Shown here: one piece after another, positions 30,206 through 39,804 of the stretch
How positions within the stretch are numbered: position 1 is the stretch's first letter
Layout of the letters: each line of letters begins with the position of its first letter
NCBI RefSeq assembly: GCF_026788005.1
Contig: NZ_JABEPE010000017.1
Span: forward strand, 1-64,000
Direction: 5' to 3'
DNA from: Alteromonas sp. a30
GTDB taxonomy: Bacteria > Pseudomonadota > Gammaproteobacteria > Enterobacterales > Alteromonadaceae
DNA: 64,000 bases
The notes under the pieces: model-generated
Database searches by the model: none
Seen by the model: the letters and a program-made list of their open reading frames with translations, nothing else
What the model was told of the DNA's origin: nothing
Made by a program: the position numbers and the translations under genes

Positions 30206-30772
30206 CTATCCAAGAATTTTAGGCGCTACCACCGGCTTATCATCTTTAAAAAACGGATTCGGCTTGCCTTGACCAGAAAGCTTCCACCACAAAATACGAG
30301 ACAAAATACGCCACACATAACGACGCTCAGAAAGCGGCAACTTCATTGAATCGGGAATGCGAGCAGTCGCCCCGCGCAGATTCGCTCGCGCTTGTGGCTG
30401 ACCCAATTTCGCCTCTTTATCTGTATCCGCAATAAACGAATGAATCAAGCCCACGAAAGGCTTATCCGGCGACAATGTATTGGCAATTGGCGTATTGCAG
30501 CAACCCGCGTACCAGCGATATAACCCCTGTTCAGTTAGGCGCAAACAAGATACATGCTCTTGTCCTTTCTCAATTTTCACCCGCGCGGGCGAGGCTTGAT
30601 ATATATCCGTGCCACCAAATTCATCCAGCACTGAGTCTTGTTTGTGTAACGCCTGAGCAAAGGCTTGGCAATCCTTGCAATAACAACTAACGCGAGTGCC
30701 ATCTTTCGGGCTCACGTTCAAAATACGGCCTTCAACCTTTTTACATTGACATTGTAATAGCACTTCACTCAT
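30206..30772 (-). CDS. DUF6151 family protein (GFA-like zinc-binding fold)
   Basis: Small cytosolic protein with Cys pairs typical of the GFA/CENP-V zinc fold: CQCKK near the start, CYCKDCQAF near residue 30 and YAGCCNTP in the middle. The signature GGTDIYQASPARV and LYRWYAGCCNTP match the DUF6151 group as I remember it. The function is unknown. The start is the ATG at 30772, with GGAGAG seven bases upstream; a longer reading adds ten unsupported residues. It stands alone between a repeat element and the phospholipase gene on the same strand. Enzymatic activity of the formaldehyde-activating type is not implied. Confidence 0.78.
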   Translation of the reverse strand: MSEVLLQCQCKKVEGRILNVSPKDGTRVSCYCKDCQAFAQALHKQDSVLDEFGGTDIYQASPARVKIEKGQEHVSCLRLTEQGLYRWYAGCCNTPIANTLSPDKPFVGLIHSFIADTDKEAKLGQPQARANLRGATARIPDSMKLPLSERRYVWRILSRILWWKLSGQGKPNPFFKDDKPVVAPKILG

Positions 30773-30883
30773 TCGAAACTCTCCATTTTTTGGCAACTTC
30801 AATACAAAGCAACAATATAACAGGCCGCCTAAAATTATCGCCTTAATTTTTTAACGACAGCAACGGTCATCAAAAATAGGTGA

Positions 30884-31960
30884 TTAGAAAATATCGTTGA
30901 GTGCAATGCCTACACCCACCCGTGTTTGCTTGTGGTTGTAGTCGATAAGGCTCTCCCCGTAACCACTAAATGCGGTGGCATAGCCGCGAACTGTTCCCCA
31001 AAGAGGAAAGGTAAAGCCGAGTTCAACTGCGCCATTATGAGTAGCGAAATTTTGCCTGCCCATAAAGCTAAATTTTAAGTCGTCCCACTCGTAAACCATA
31101 CCCAGTTCAAAGTGCCCAAGATAATCTTCGATGTCGGGGTTATCGTCACCATCGGGGTCAAATTCAAATTCTTTTTCATCTTCATTGATGCGCGCCCACG
31201 GTCTTACCGTCATTGCGAAGTTGTCTTTTTCAAACAAGAAATGCCCGTAAACACGGTTCCAACTGCGTGATAGATACTGTGCTCGGCCGTTGGATTCATG
31301 CTCTACGCCAACCACAAAACCAGTATTGCCCCCTAAGGGATGCCAGTTTAAAGGCGCCGCATAAAAGATTTCGGGACGATAGTTGGTTTCTCTGAACGGT
31401 TTGGAAATGTTGTCTGAATAGATTTGCCACCACGCTTCTAAGGTAAAACCCACATACAAGGCATCGCCTTCAATGAGCAGCGAGTCGCGTAGCAAGGGGA
31501 GTTTTAAACTGAGCTGAAATTTGGCTTCGACTTCTGCCAAGTTTTCTTGGTACCCCTCTACCGTTGAATAAGCTTCGCGGTTAATTTCGTTGGTGGTGAG
31601 CGCGGGCAGCAAGTAGTTCATTTTGTGAGGCGTAATTACAAAAGGCTCGTATGCGGTGTGTTCTTCTTTAATCAAACGACGAGAAATAGGGCCTAACGTT
31701 TTGATGTGATCTGGTGCTTTGCGGGCAATGACTTTTTCATCTTTACCATTAAGTGTGCTGTCTTTTTTGCATAAAAGTCGTATTTCAGCCAGCGTCATAG
31801 TGGCTTTTCCCGAGGCAAACTGCGACATCACGCAATCGGTAATGGCATCTTCGGCCCACAGAGTGGTTGAAAAAAACAGACTCGCTATTGCTAATAACAA
31901 TGCTGACTTCGAGGATAAATAAAGTGAGTGGGCAACCGAAAATACGGGCTTGTTCGACAT
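30884..31960 (-). CDS. pldA: outer-membrane phospholipase A (OMPLA)
   Basis: Integral outer-membrane beta-barrel that hydrolyses phospholipids reaching the outer leaflet. Catalytic residues are visible as His and Ser in GVEHESNG and the Asn in SWNRVY, the standard His-Ser-Asn set. The C-terminus ends in Phe (ALNDIF), as expected for barrel assembly. A signal peptide (ALLLAIASLFFSTTLWA) is followed by about 90 residues before the barrel, longer than in E. coli. The start is the ATG at 31960, which places the signal peptide sensibly, although the ribosome site is weak. It appears to be a single-gene unit. Confidence 0.9.
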   Translation of the reverse strand: MSNKPVFSVAHSLYLSSKSALLLAIASLFFSTTLWAEDAITDCVMSQFASGKATMTLAEIRLLCKKDSTLNGKDEKVIARKAPDHIKTLGPISRRLIKEEHTAYEPFVITPHKMNYLLPALTTNEINREAYSTVEGYQENLAEVEAKFQLSLKLPLLRDSLLIEGDALYVGFTLEAWWQIYSDNISKPFRETNYRPEIFYAAPLNWHPLGGNTGFVVGVEHESNGRAQYLSRSWNRVYGHFLFEKDNFAMTVRPWARINEDEKEFEFDPDGDDNPDIEDYLGHFELGMVYEWDDLKFSFMGRQNFATHNGAVELGFTFPLWGTVRGYATAFSGYGESLIDYNHKQTRVGVGIALNDIF

Positions 31961-32663
31961 ATTAAAAACCAATTTGTTGAGGACAAGTTCTGCTAAGTAT
32001 ATAGGAAAAAAGGGATTTTGTTGGCGCAAAGTGACAAGCAAGAAAACGTGCTTGATACAATTAGGAGGACTTTCGACATTGAAAATAATAGTTAATTTCT
32101 ACAATTGAGCTACATATCTGTTTTAAACGATTAATCACCTATTGAAAATTAAGCGCCCCCTTAGCCGCAACCAATATTTTGGTTATCCGCACTATTACAA
32201 ATCACTAATTTTCTAACCATTTGGTCAGTGCCCTTTCAAATAAATACTGAATTATTATTTCTTATTGTTTGTTTTTCTTTTAATTTTCATGATTCGAAAA
32301 TAATTTTTTCAAACACTTAAATAATTCAATTCACGCCCTCCCTACCTCGCTCTATCTCATTCTATAAATATAAAACCCCTCTTTAATTAAAACCCATAAG
32401 ATACTAACCATTTCAACAAGTTACCTTCGTACAAACACTTTTGTAAATCTATTTATTGCATCATAGGAAAAGCCAAATTACGTTTTCACATGTTTGGAAT
32501 AGTATTTTTCGCAATACATAAAAACTTAATAATCCTTTCTCATTAAATAAACAAAACTGTCACACAAGAATTCCAAAATTGGCCCCGTTTTGACGCTCAA
32601 CTTTGGGCACATTTAATAAAAAAGCTCCACGAAACAATTGCAACATATTAAAGGGTTAGATTA
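31961..32663. promoter_or_regulatory. 700-base AT-rich divergent spacer
   Basis: Divergent region between pldA and the PhoX-like gene. No gene is seen. It is rich in A/T runs and must hold both promoters. One CTGTCAC resembling half a Pho box lies about 100 bases before the PhoX-like start, but no second half-site at the right spacing is visible. Confidence 0.45.
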
Positions 32664-34526
32664 ATGAAATTGTCTATTGGAAATATGAAAGCCGGGTTAT
32701 TAGCGACATCTATCGCTATGGTGTTAGCTGGCTGTTCTTTGGAAGGTGACGACGGTGCACAAGGTCCCGCTGGCACACAAGGTCCTACTGGTGCACAAGG
32801 CCCTACAGGGGAAACGGGTCAAACAGGTACACCGGGTGTCGATGGGCAATCTGTGGGTATATTAACTCGCTTAGCAACCGTTCCAACGGGTGCTGAAGTG
32901 ACAGGGGCATTTATCACGGGCGAAGGTGACTTGTTCTTCAATGTACAACATCCTGCTAGCTCTAACATTGAGCAAGATGAAGACGGCAAAGTCTTCAATA
33001 AAGGCACGGTTGGCGTGCTTGCAGGCATTAACTTCCACAACCTACCAGAAGTGCTCATTAGCTCCCCCGTTCCTTCAAGCGATTTTGAGCGTCAAACGGT
33101 GATGTCAGCTTACGGCCAGTATCAGGTGCTCGGTCAACAAGGCGACACTTACGAAGGTAAGCTTGCAGAAGGTTTAGGTAATATTTACAACCTCGCTGGC
33201 GACACGCTTATTCTTGAAAACCAAAACCCAGACTTCAACGGCTATGTTCCTGCGGGCGAAGGCAAAGGTTATTTGTTCACTAACTGGGAAATGTACCCGG
33301 GTGGCATGAGCCGTCTTAGCATCGAAAAGCAAGCTGACGGTACTTGGAATATTACCGACGCCATGATGGTCGACTTCTCACCCATTAAAGGTACTGCGGC
33401 AAACTGTTTTGGCTCTGTTACGCCTTGGGGCACACCACTTTCTTCTGAAGAGTGGATTGTTGAGTCAACCGTTAACTCGACAACTGACGCAAGCTGGAAC
33501 GATCCTGCTCAAGTGAACGACTCAACCACGCGTTTGAGCAATATGTGGTCATTAACCGCTCCCGATTCACCTAACCCATACGATTACGGTTACATCGTAG
33601 AAGTGACTGCACCGGACGCGGCCTCCCCTGTTCCTGTTAAGCATTTCACTTTAGGCCGTTATGAGCACGAAAACGCTACGGTAATGCCTGATGGTCGCAC
33701 CGTGTACTTATCGCAAGACGACACCGGTGGCGTGTTATTCAAGTTCATTGCCGATGTTGCTAACGACTTATCCGCAGGCACATTGTACGGCGCAAAACTT
33801 ACGCAAGACGCTGGCGTAGATGACCCGGCTACCACTGGTTTTGATGTTGAGTGGGTTGAGCTGGCACACGGTGACAACGCAACGATTCAAGCATGGATTG
33901 CAGACTTCAATGGCATCGGTACTGATGACTATGTTGAAGGCGAAACAAGCTATATGACGGTTGCAGATGTTGAAGCATGGGCAGCAGGCGCAGCAACTTA
34001 CCCAACCGTTGCAAATGGTGGCGGCAAGGTCACGGCAGGCGAGCCTATGGATAACCGCGCGGTATTCCTTGAGTCTCGTGCCGCAGCAAAAGCTAAAGGC
34101 GCTACGGCTGAATGGCGCAAGCTTGAAGGGATCTCGATTAACACCAAACGCGCACAAGAGGCGGTGGAAGGCATCGATACTATTCCGGGCGAGTTGGTGC
34201 AAAAAGCATGGGTCTACTTCGGTATTTCTGACATCGACAACACCATGATCGACGATGAAGGCGATATGCAGCTTTCTGATCGCGTTAAAGATTGTGGCGG
34301 CGTTTATCGTGCGCAATTGGGCGAAAACTACAACATCAGCCGCATTGAACCGTTGGTTATGGGTGCCACATATCGTAGCTCATTAAGTGGCGCGTCTCGC
34401 TGTGATGTAGAGCAACTGTCTCAGCCTGACAACGTTATCGTACTGGAAGATGGACGCATTGTTATCGGTGAAGATGGCTTCCAAGAAAACAACACGCTTT
34501 GGATGTATGAGCCTGTTGAAAAATAA
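32664..34526 (+). CDS. PhoX-like (DUF839) phosphatase lipoprotein with collagen-like stalk
   Basis: Predicted surface or periplasmic phosphatase of the PhoX/DUF839 type. A Sec lipoprotein signal (LVLAGCS, Cys 24) is followed by about 12 Gly-X-Y triplets (GAQGPAGTQGPTG and onward, residues about 29-63). The rest is the DUF839 beta-propeller, with family-like motifs GRYEHENA, YLSQDDTGGVLFKF and VIVLEDGRIVIGEDG. PhoX enzymes bind calcium and iron and are usually Tat-exported; here there is no twin-Arg, so export differs. It may not be a true alkaline phosphatase. A hairpin terminator follows, then a cytochrome and a membrane protein on the same strand. Confidence 0.82.
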   Translation: MKLSIGNMKAGLLATSIAMVLAGCSLEGDDGAQGPAGTQGPTGAQGPTGETGQTGTPGVDGQSVGILTRLATVPTGAEVTGAFITGEGDLFFNVQHPASSNIEQDEDGKVFNKGTVGVLAGINFHNLPEVLISSPVPSSDFERQTVMSAYGQYQVLGQQGDTYEGKLAEGLGNIYNLAGDTLILENQNPDFNGYVPAGEGKGYLFTNWEMYPGGMSRLSIEKQADGTWNITDAMMVDFSPIKGTAANCFGSVTPWGTPLSSEEWIVESTVNSTTDASWNDPAQVNDSTTRLSNMWSLTAPDSPNPYDYGYIVEVTAPDAASPVPVKHFTLGRYEHENATVMPDGRTVYLSQDDTGGVLFKFIADVANDLSAGTLYGAKLTQDAGVDDPATTGFDVEWVELAHGDNATIQAWIADFNGIGTDDYVEGETSYMTVADVEAWAAGAATYPTVANGGGKVTAGEPMDNRAVFLESRAAAKAKGATAEWRKLEGISINTKRAQEAVEGIDTIPGELVQKAWVYFGISDIDNTMIDDEGDMQLSDRVKDCGGVYRAQLGENYNISRIEPLVMGATYRSSLSGASRCDVEQLSQPDNVIVLEDGRIVIGEDGFQENNTLWMYEPVEK

Positions 34527-34548
34527 GCATTGATGCTTGTTACGGACG

Positions 34549-34570
34549 AGGAAGCTTCGGCTTCCTTTTC
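34549..34570 (+). terminator. Rho-independent terminator after the PhoX-like gene
   Basis: Stem AGGAAGC / GCTTCCT closed by a TTCG tetraloop and followed by TTTTCC. It lies 23 bases after the stop codon. The next gene starts 34 bases later, so it may only attenuate read-through. Confidence 0.8.
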
Positions 34571-34603
34571 CTGTTAATGATTAGTCGAGATGTAGAGTCC
34601 CCT

Positions 34604-36283
34604 ATGAAAGCGCAATTCGTACTTGGTTTCTTTGTAACAGCCGCTTTATTTGGCTGTAATGAGCAATCTGAACAGACCTTAGCGTCTTCTATTACCTCCG
34701 TTCCTGAAGCACAAACCGCTCTGTATCCAGAAGGCCACATTCCGGCAACGGCTTATTTGCAACATGACGAAGTATACAACCCTGAATCGGTGATCCCGCC
34801 TCAGTGCTACACCAAAACCGATGGTGTGAATAATCCGTGTTTTGCCTGTCACCAAAGTTATCCACGCAGTGCGGGACGCAGCAATATGATGTCGGACGCC
34901 GATTTACAAGGCGACTATCAATTCTCCGACGAGGGCATGACCAACAGTTGGAAAAACTTATTCATTGATCGCTCTAAAATGATCCAAAGCATCAGCGACG
35001 CAGAAATGCAGGCATATATCCGTGAAGACAATTACACGCCTTTGCTTGCGAAGCTTGAAAAACATAAACAGTGGAAAGGCAATTACGTTGCTTTAAACGG
35101 TTTGGCATTTCCACAAACGGCATTCGACGAAAACGGCTTAGCCAAAGATGGCAGCCACTGGGTGAGCTACAACTACAAGCCTTTCCCGAGCACGTTTTGG
35201 CCCACGAATGGTTCTACCGACGATTCCATGATCCGTTTACCCAAAGCTTTTCGTGAGCATGCAGGAAAGTATTCTTTCGACGTGTACTTTGCCAACTTAG
35301 CCTTAGTGGAAATGGCGATTAAAGATGTTTCCCGAATTTCGGTTCCAGCTATTTCAGAAGTAATCATTGGTCGTGATTTAAACGCCAATGGCGAGCTTGA
35401 AACCGCCGTTTCAGAAATCGTGCGCCAAAACACCTATGTTGGTGATGCCAATAACATCGAACTCAAACACATGCTTTACCCACAAGAAACCGAATTTTTG
35501 CACACGGTGCGTTATATAGGCGTGGATGAAAATGGTGATATTTACAACGCTCCACGCTTAAAAGAACTGCGTTACATGAAAAAACACCAAGACACCTCAT
35601 TGGCCACGTTGCGCGTGTCTTACATGCAAGAATACAAAGAAAAAGACGCCGAGACTTTGCCGAAAACGGTTTACCTTGGTGAGCGCGGAATCGACAACGG
35701 TTTTGGCTGGACCATTAACGGTTACATCGAAGATGCACAGGGCGAGTTACGCCAACAAGAACATCAAGAATTGGCCTTCTGTAACGGTTGCCATAAAACC
35801 GTGGGGAGCACCATCGACCAAATTTTCTCCTTTGCTCGAAAAGTCGAAGGTGAACAGGGTTGGGGTTACATCAACTTAAGAGAAATGCGTGATGTGCCTA
35901 ACATCGTAGGTGAAAAAGGCGAGTTCTTAACTTATTTTGAACGTGTTGGTGGCGGCGATGAGTTCCGTCAAAACCAAGAAATGCTGGATAAATGGTTCAA
36001 CCACGATGGCAGTGTAAATGTTGAAAAGGTCGCACAGGCAGAAACCGTGTACGATTTAATTGCGCCTTCTGCACGCAGAGCCTTGGACTTAAACAAAGCC
36101 TACTGGACCATCGTTAAAGAGCAGAGCTTTATTTTTGGTCGTGATGCCACGATCAGCAAAGCCAAAAATGTGCTTTCCAAAATTGACGATAGCCAAGCAC
36201 CGCTAAAAGAAAATCATCGCTATAAATGGGATTTACGCCTCAACTGGCACGATAAACCGCAGCAACGCGCAGGTAGCAGGTAA
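34604..36283 (+). CDS. dihaem c-type cytochrome lipoprotein of unknown function
   Basis: Exported haem protein: a lipobox (AALFGC) follows a short signal peptide and there are two CxxCH haem-binding motifs, CFACH about 80 residues in and CNGCH about 400 residues in. The large region between them matches no family I recognise. The start is taken at the ATG at 34604, directly before the signal peptide; an ATG nine codons earlier adds acidic residues that would spoil it. The following membrane-protein gene starts five bases after its stop, so they are cotranscribed, and the PhoX-like lipoprotein lies just upstream. An electron-transfer or redox role at the membrane is inference. Confidence 0.78.
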   Translation: MKAQFVLGFFVTAALFGCNEQSEQTLASSITSVPEAQTALYPEGHIPATAYLQHDEVYNPESVIPPQCYTKTDGVNNPCFACHQSYPRSAGRSNMMSDADLQGDYQFSDEGMTNSWKNLFIDRSKMIQSISDAEMQAYIREDNYTPLLAKLEKHKQWKGNYVALNGLAFPQTAFDENGLAKDGSHWVSYNYKPFPSTFWPTNGSTDDSMIRLPKAFREHAGKYSFDVYFANLALVEMAIKDVSRISVPAISEVIIGRDLNANGELETAVSEIVRQNTYVGDANNIELKHMLYPQETEFLHTVRYIGVDENGDIYNAPRLKELRYMKKHQDTSLATLRVSYMQEYKEKDAETLPKTVYLGERGIDNGFGWTINGYIEDAQGELRQQEHQELAFCNGCHKTVGSTIDQIFSFARKVEGEQGWGYINLREMRDVPNIVGEKGEFLTYFERVGGGDEFRQNQEMLDKWFNHDGSVNVEKVAQAETVYDLIAPSARRALDLNKAYWTIVKEQSFIFGRDATISKAKNVLSKIDDSQAPLKENHRYKWDLRLNWHDKPQQRAGSR

Positions 36284-36287
36284 GCTT

Positions 36288-37022
36288 ATGAACTGGCCGG
36301 TTTTTGATTTTATTTCTGGGTGTGTAGTGATGGGCATCGGCATTGGCACAGACGTTGCCATTGCCACGCTTTTGCGCGCTAACCAATTGAACACCACCCG
36401 CACCATTTTATATTGGGTGATTGGCGTGTCGTTAACGCACACGTTATTCCCCATGATTGGTTACTTACTCACTTACTTCAGTATTCAGGTGTTACCGATA
36501 CTCACCCCGGTCGTTGGTGTGATTGCGAGTGCCTTCATCACGCACTTTTTATGGCAGGAGCTACGTGAACTATCGGCAAAAAATGCTCATCCAGTCAATT
36601 GCGAGGAGAAAGAGGACAGGCAATTTCTAGTCTCTTTTGGCTTAATTTTGGCGGTGAGCTGGGATGCACTTTGGTCGGGGCCTGCAAAATCAGCGCAGGT
36701 TATTGGCTGGCCAGAACTGCTGGTGTGGGTGTCTTTTATTGTGGTTGGTATAATGGTGGCGTTGTTTGCAATTGGTAGTTTGTATTTATCGAAACAGACG
36801 CGATTAACGCTGACCAACACTGCATCAAAATGGCATCAGGTAGGCTTATGGATGCAATATTCCATTTTCGCGTATTTCGGATTACTTGCTTTATTGCGCT
36901 ATACGCTCAATGTGAATATTGTTTGGTGGCAACTGTTAATGATTGCTGCGGGCATAATGTTCATTGGTATTGAGGTGGCGAAACATATCGGTCATTGGCG
37001 CCAAGCGTCATCTAAAGCCTAA
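36288..37022 (+). CDS. multi-pass inner-membrane protein, possibly MntP/LysE-like
   Basis: A 244-residue protein with about six or seven hydrophobic segments. Two parts of it carry a similar intramembrane Asp pattern (GIGIGTDVAIATL near the N-terminus and LILAVSWDALWSGPA in the middle), a layout reminiscent of the duplicated MntP metal exporters and the LysE fold. I cannot assign a substrate. A polar loop (KNAHPVNCEEKEDRQ) separates the halves. It is translationally coupled to the cytochrome lipoprotein gene. Confidence 0.6.
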   Translation: MNWPVFDFISGCVVMGIGIGTDVAIATLLRANQLNTTRTILYWVIGVSLTHTLFPMIGYLLTYFSIQVLPILTPVVGVIASAFITHFLWQELRELSAKNAHPVNCEEKEDRQFLVSFGLILAVSWDALWSGPAKSAQVIGWPELLVWVSFIVVGIMVALFAIGSLYLSKQTRLTLTNTASKWHQVGLWMQYSIFAYFGLLALLRYTLNVNIVWWQLLMIAAGIMFIGIEVAKHIGHWRQASSKA

Positions 37023-37093
37023 ACTCGTTACCAAGCATCAAACACTCCCCCTCGTTTTGATGCCAATCTGATAGCTTACGTAATCCGCTTACG

Positions 37094-38116
37094 CTATTTC
37101 TTCACAATTTCAGGTTTAAACCCGAGCAAAGGTTCGAACTTATTGATAACACTTTGTAAACGCTGCGAATAATGCGTGTTAGGAAGCTGAGGCCGACGAT
37201 TGGCATCTACACCATATTGTAGCTCCTGATGCGCCTCTTTTGTGTTTTTACTCACCTTTAATGCTCTTGTGGTTGAGGACAATTTGGCAATACCAAACAC
37301 TTGTACATCCTCACTGAATCGTGCAAACCCTTTGTAGGCAAAATGCTCTGCCACATAGCGGTTGGAAATCAACAATAACTGTTCCATTAAACGATGCAAA
37401 AAGTGATTAATAGCGGTATCTGAAAGCAGCAGATTAACGTCTAGCCCGTTTTCGAGTTCTTCTAACGTGGTTTGTGCTGATGGAGAAAGCCTTAGCTTAA
37501 CAAGCCACAAGGCATCGTCCACTTGCTCGTGTTTTAGCAATTCAAAGTGTGCGCCGTCATAAGAAAGCTGATTTAGCAACTCATGTAACGAATCGCATTG
37601 GCAATCCACCTCTTCTTGTAGCAAACAAGCATTTTGAGCCATGAGCGGAAGATCATGATGATTATTAAAAGGGGTACTTGTTCGCCCTTGAATGTTAAGC
37701 ACTAATTTCTCACGAACTTCATGCTCGCGAGTTTTAAGAATGGCTAAATAAACCGTTTGAATGATCTCAGAACTGGGTAAATCGGGTTCTACACGCCATT
37801 TACGCCCATAAACAATCTTGTTGTCTTTGGCGGCACGGTAGTTATCTGGGCCAATCACACCCACTTGAATATAGAGCTGTTCTTGCTCGGCGCTGTTGGC
37901 GCTAATCAATGTTTGCTCGCCAATAAAAACAAGGTAACGTTCGTCGAAGTATATATCTTCAAGAATCGCTTCCACAGTTTTACGACTATGTGCATATCGC
38001 AAATAGTGCTGAGGAATACATTCCGACCCATTAGACAGCTTCACTTTCGGCGCGTGATCAACCGCCGATTCACCCGGTAGAATATTGACAACCGTTCCGT
38101 TCACTTTTGTGCTCAT
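37094..38116 (-). CDS. hypothetical protein, about 340 residues
   Basis: I do not recognise this family. It is a soluble, mixed alpha/beta protein without signal peptide or membrane segments. A region rich in acidic residues (about 180-200, with a CQCDS cysteine pair) separates two halves. The start is placed at MSTKVNG; the ribosome site is poor. It is followed on the same strand, upstream in transcription, by a CI-like regulator, which could control it. Convergent with the membrane-protein gene. Confidence 0.6.
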   Translation of the reverse strand: MSTKVNGTVVNILPGESAVDHAPKVKLSNGSECIPQHYLRYAHSRKTVEAILEDIYFDERYLVFIGEQTLISANSAEQEQLYIQVGVIGPDNYRAAKDNKIVYGRKWRVEPDLPSSEIIQTVYLAILKTREHEVREKLVLNIQGRTSTPFNNHHDLPLMAQNACLLQEEVDCQCDSLHELLNQLSYDGAHFELLKHEQVDDALWLVKLRLSPSAQTTLEELENGLDVNLLLSDTAINHFLHRLMEQLLLISNRYVAEHFAYKGFARFSEDVQVFGIAKLSSTTRALKVSKNTKEAHQELQYGVDANRRPQLPNTHYSQRLQSVINKFEPLLGFKPEIVKK

Positions 38117-38287
38117 ACAATACAAATCACGTTAAAAACAAAAAAGAGAGTTTAAATTGCAAGTCGGACTAAGACCCGCAACGCCTGTTTTCCATTTCAT
38201 AATGACCTGACTTTTGCGTTGAAAAGCACACTGAAGTGGGTAATTGTTTTGGCGTTTTGTATTTTACGAAAGCGAGAGGTATTTAGC

Positions 38288-38701
38288 TTACTTCAACATG
38301 CAATTTTTCGTATCTAAATATGCATCCTCTAAATGATAGAGCTGCTTTAACATAAGTAGCCCTAAGCGATTGATTTCACGACGACCTATATCTCGATTCA
38401 CGCCAAGATATTCAATATGTGCACCCACCTGAATGGCTCGGTAGAAAGCGTTTAGAAAGGCATCCGTATCAAGATTGGTGACGTCAAAAGTTGAAGCATG
38501 ACCATCAATTAACCACTCCAAATTGCATCCGGTTTTTTGATGTACTTCATAACAGGCTTTTAACGGCAAGTTTTTCGCCGTTTTCCAAGAACAAATATTC
38601 GCCGACTGAATATTAAGAAAACGCGCAAGTTGCGCTTCACAGTTCACCTGACAGACTTGATACATCCGTTGAATAATCGCTTCCACCTGTTCAATTCTCA
38701 C
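38288..38701 (-). CDS. CI-repressor-like HTH protein (paralogue A)
   Basis: Small DNA-binding protein with an N-terminal helix-turn-helix (AQLARFLNIQSANICSWK) and the following WLIDG motif of phage CI-type repressor N-terminal domains. No LexA-like peptidase domain follows, only about 70 residues of helical sequence. The start is GTG at 38701 with GAGGAG seven bases upstream; a longer reading lacks a ribosome site. It is clearly paralogous to the regulator at 39319-39804. It is probably a local repressor. Confidence 0.75.
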   Translation of the reverse strand: MRIEQVEAIIQRMYQVCQVNCEAQLARFLNIQSANICSWKTAKNLPLKACYEVHQKTGCNLEWLIDGHASTFDVTNLDTDAFLNAFYRAIQVGAHIEYLGVNRDIGRREINRLGLLMLKQLYHLEDAYLDTKNCMLK

Positions 38702-38979
38702 TCTACGCTCCTCACGTTGAAATGGTAAAACCTTTAAATTGCGAACATAAAACCACAATATAAATTAATAATTTAAACTTTTTAAGTTAAATATTTCGAT
38801 TTTTTTACTTGATTGATAATCTTTAAGGCAGTAAATTGCACCAAAAGAGATGAGCAGAAAAGTGGAAACAAGATGCAAGTACGGACAGGGCAGCATTCTC
38901 TTTTCGAAAAGGTATCTCTTTCTCACATAGATTAAGCAGTAATATTTTTTAGTTATAAGTTTTATTTTTCGAGGTCTTT

Positions 38980-39207
38980 ATGAGAAGAATAGTAGGAAAT
39001 GATTTGAGAGCTATGCGTAACATTGCGGGATTAACCACAATGCAAATGGCCGCTGCCGCCGGAGTCAAAACAAGGAAAACTTACGAAAACTGGGAGAAAA
39101 ACCTAGGTACACCTAATGTAAACCAGTTTTTTATGATGGGGACAGCGTGCGGTTTCGAAGCCGTTGAGTTAATTGAAAGCTTGAAAATACGATCTAGGCC
39201 AGCCTGA
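38980..39207 (+). CDS. small XRE-family HTH protein
   Basis: A 75-residue protein that is essentially one Cro/CI-type helix-turn-helix (LRAMRNIAGLTTMQMAAAAGVKTRKTYENWE). GAGG lies six bases before the ATG. It is transcribed opposite to the two CI-like genes on either side, the layout of a repressor/Cro switch. It may regulate its neighbours; the target is not known. Confidence 0.72.
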   Translation: MRRIVGNDLRAMRNIAGLTTMQMAAAAGVKTRKTYENWEKNLGTPNVNQFFMMGTACGFEAVELIESLKIRSRPA

Positions 39208-39318
39208 AAGCGTTACCTTTGGTTGCGTTGTCGACTTTGGCCTGATCATTCATCTTAGAAAGTGGAGGGAAAGCGAAAGCCTAAAAAGACCATGTTTTAT
39301 CTTTCGTTTATCCCTTTT

Positions 39319-39804
39319 CTATTCCTTGGTGTTGTAGTCTAAATCCGACTCAGCAGCATGTAGGTACTGCCCGGGCATTGGTTTTTTATCGGATTGTCTT
39401 GCAAGATTAATGTCATTATTCATGCTGTTATAGAAAATCGTTGCTGCATGTTCAATCAGGGCGTAATCAGCGTTTTGATCGATACTGATAGCACCCAAAT
39501 GGCTGGTATTTTTTAACGCTTCAAAGTAGCCATCAATAAAGTCGTCTAACGGCAAATTAAAAACGTTAACTTTCGGTTTTTCTGGAAACTTCTGAGGATC
39601 TTTCCCGTTAATTAACCACTCTACTGTTACACCCGTTTTCTCATACAACTCATAGCAAGCTCTGTAAGGCGGAAATTTCGCATTTTTCCAAGCCACAATG
39701 GTACTTGATTGAACGCCGAGGAATTTTGCTAGTTGAGACTCATTTTGAGCACTACACGCTTCTCTCATACGTGTAAATATGCCGTCTACATCATAGTGGC
39801 CCAT
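39319..39804 (-). CDS. CI-repressor-like HTH protein (paralogue B)
   Basis: A 161-residue regulator with the same N-terminal layout as paralogue A: SQLAKFLGVQSSTIVAWKNAKF, then RACYELYEKTG and EWLING. The C-terminal half differs and has no known domain. AAGGA lies six bases before the ATG. Two paralogous repressors around an opposing XRE gene suggest a duplicated phage-derived control module or a regulated small operon. Confidence 0.75.
   Translation of the reverse strand: MGHYDVDGIFTRMREACSAQNESQLAKFLGVQSSTIVAWKNAKFPPYRACYELYEKTGVTVEWLINGKDPQKFPEKPKVNVFNLPLDDFIDGYFEALKNTSHLGAISIDQNADYALIEHAATIFYNSMNNDINLARQSDKKPMPGQYLHAAESDLDYNTKE

Noticed and set aside
32550-32570. Possible Pho box before the PhoX-like gene
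   Set aside because: Only one CTGTCAC-like half-site is visible; the second half at the required spacing is missing.
38288-39804. Remnant prophage
   Set aside because: Only repressor-like genes are present; no integrase, structural or lysis genes, and no attachment-site repeats were seen.
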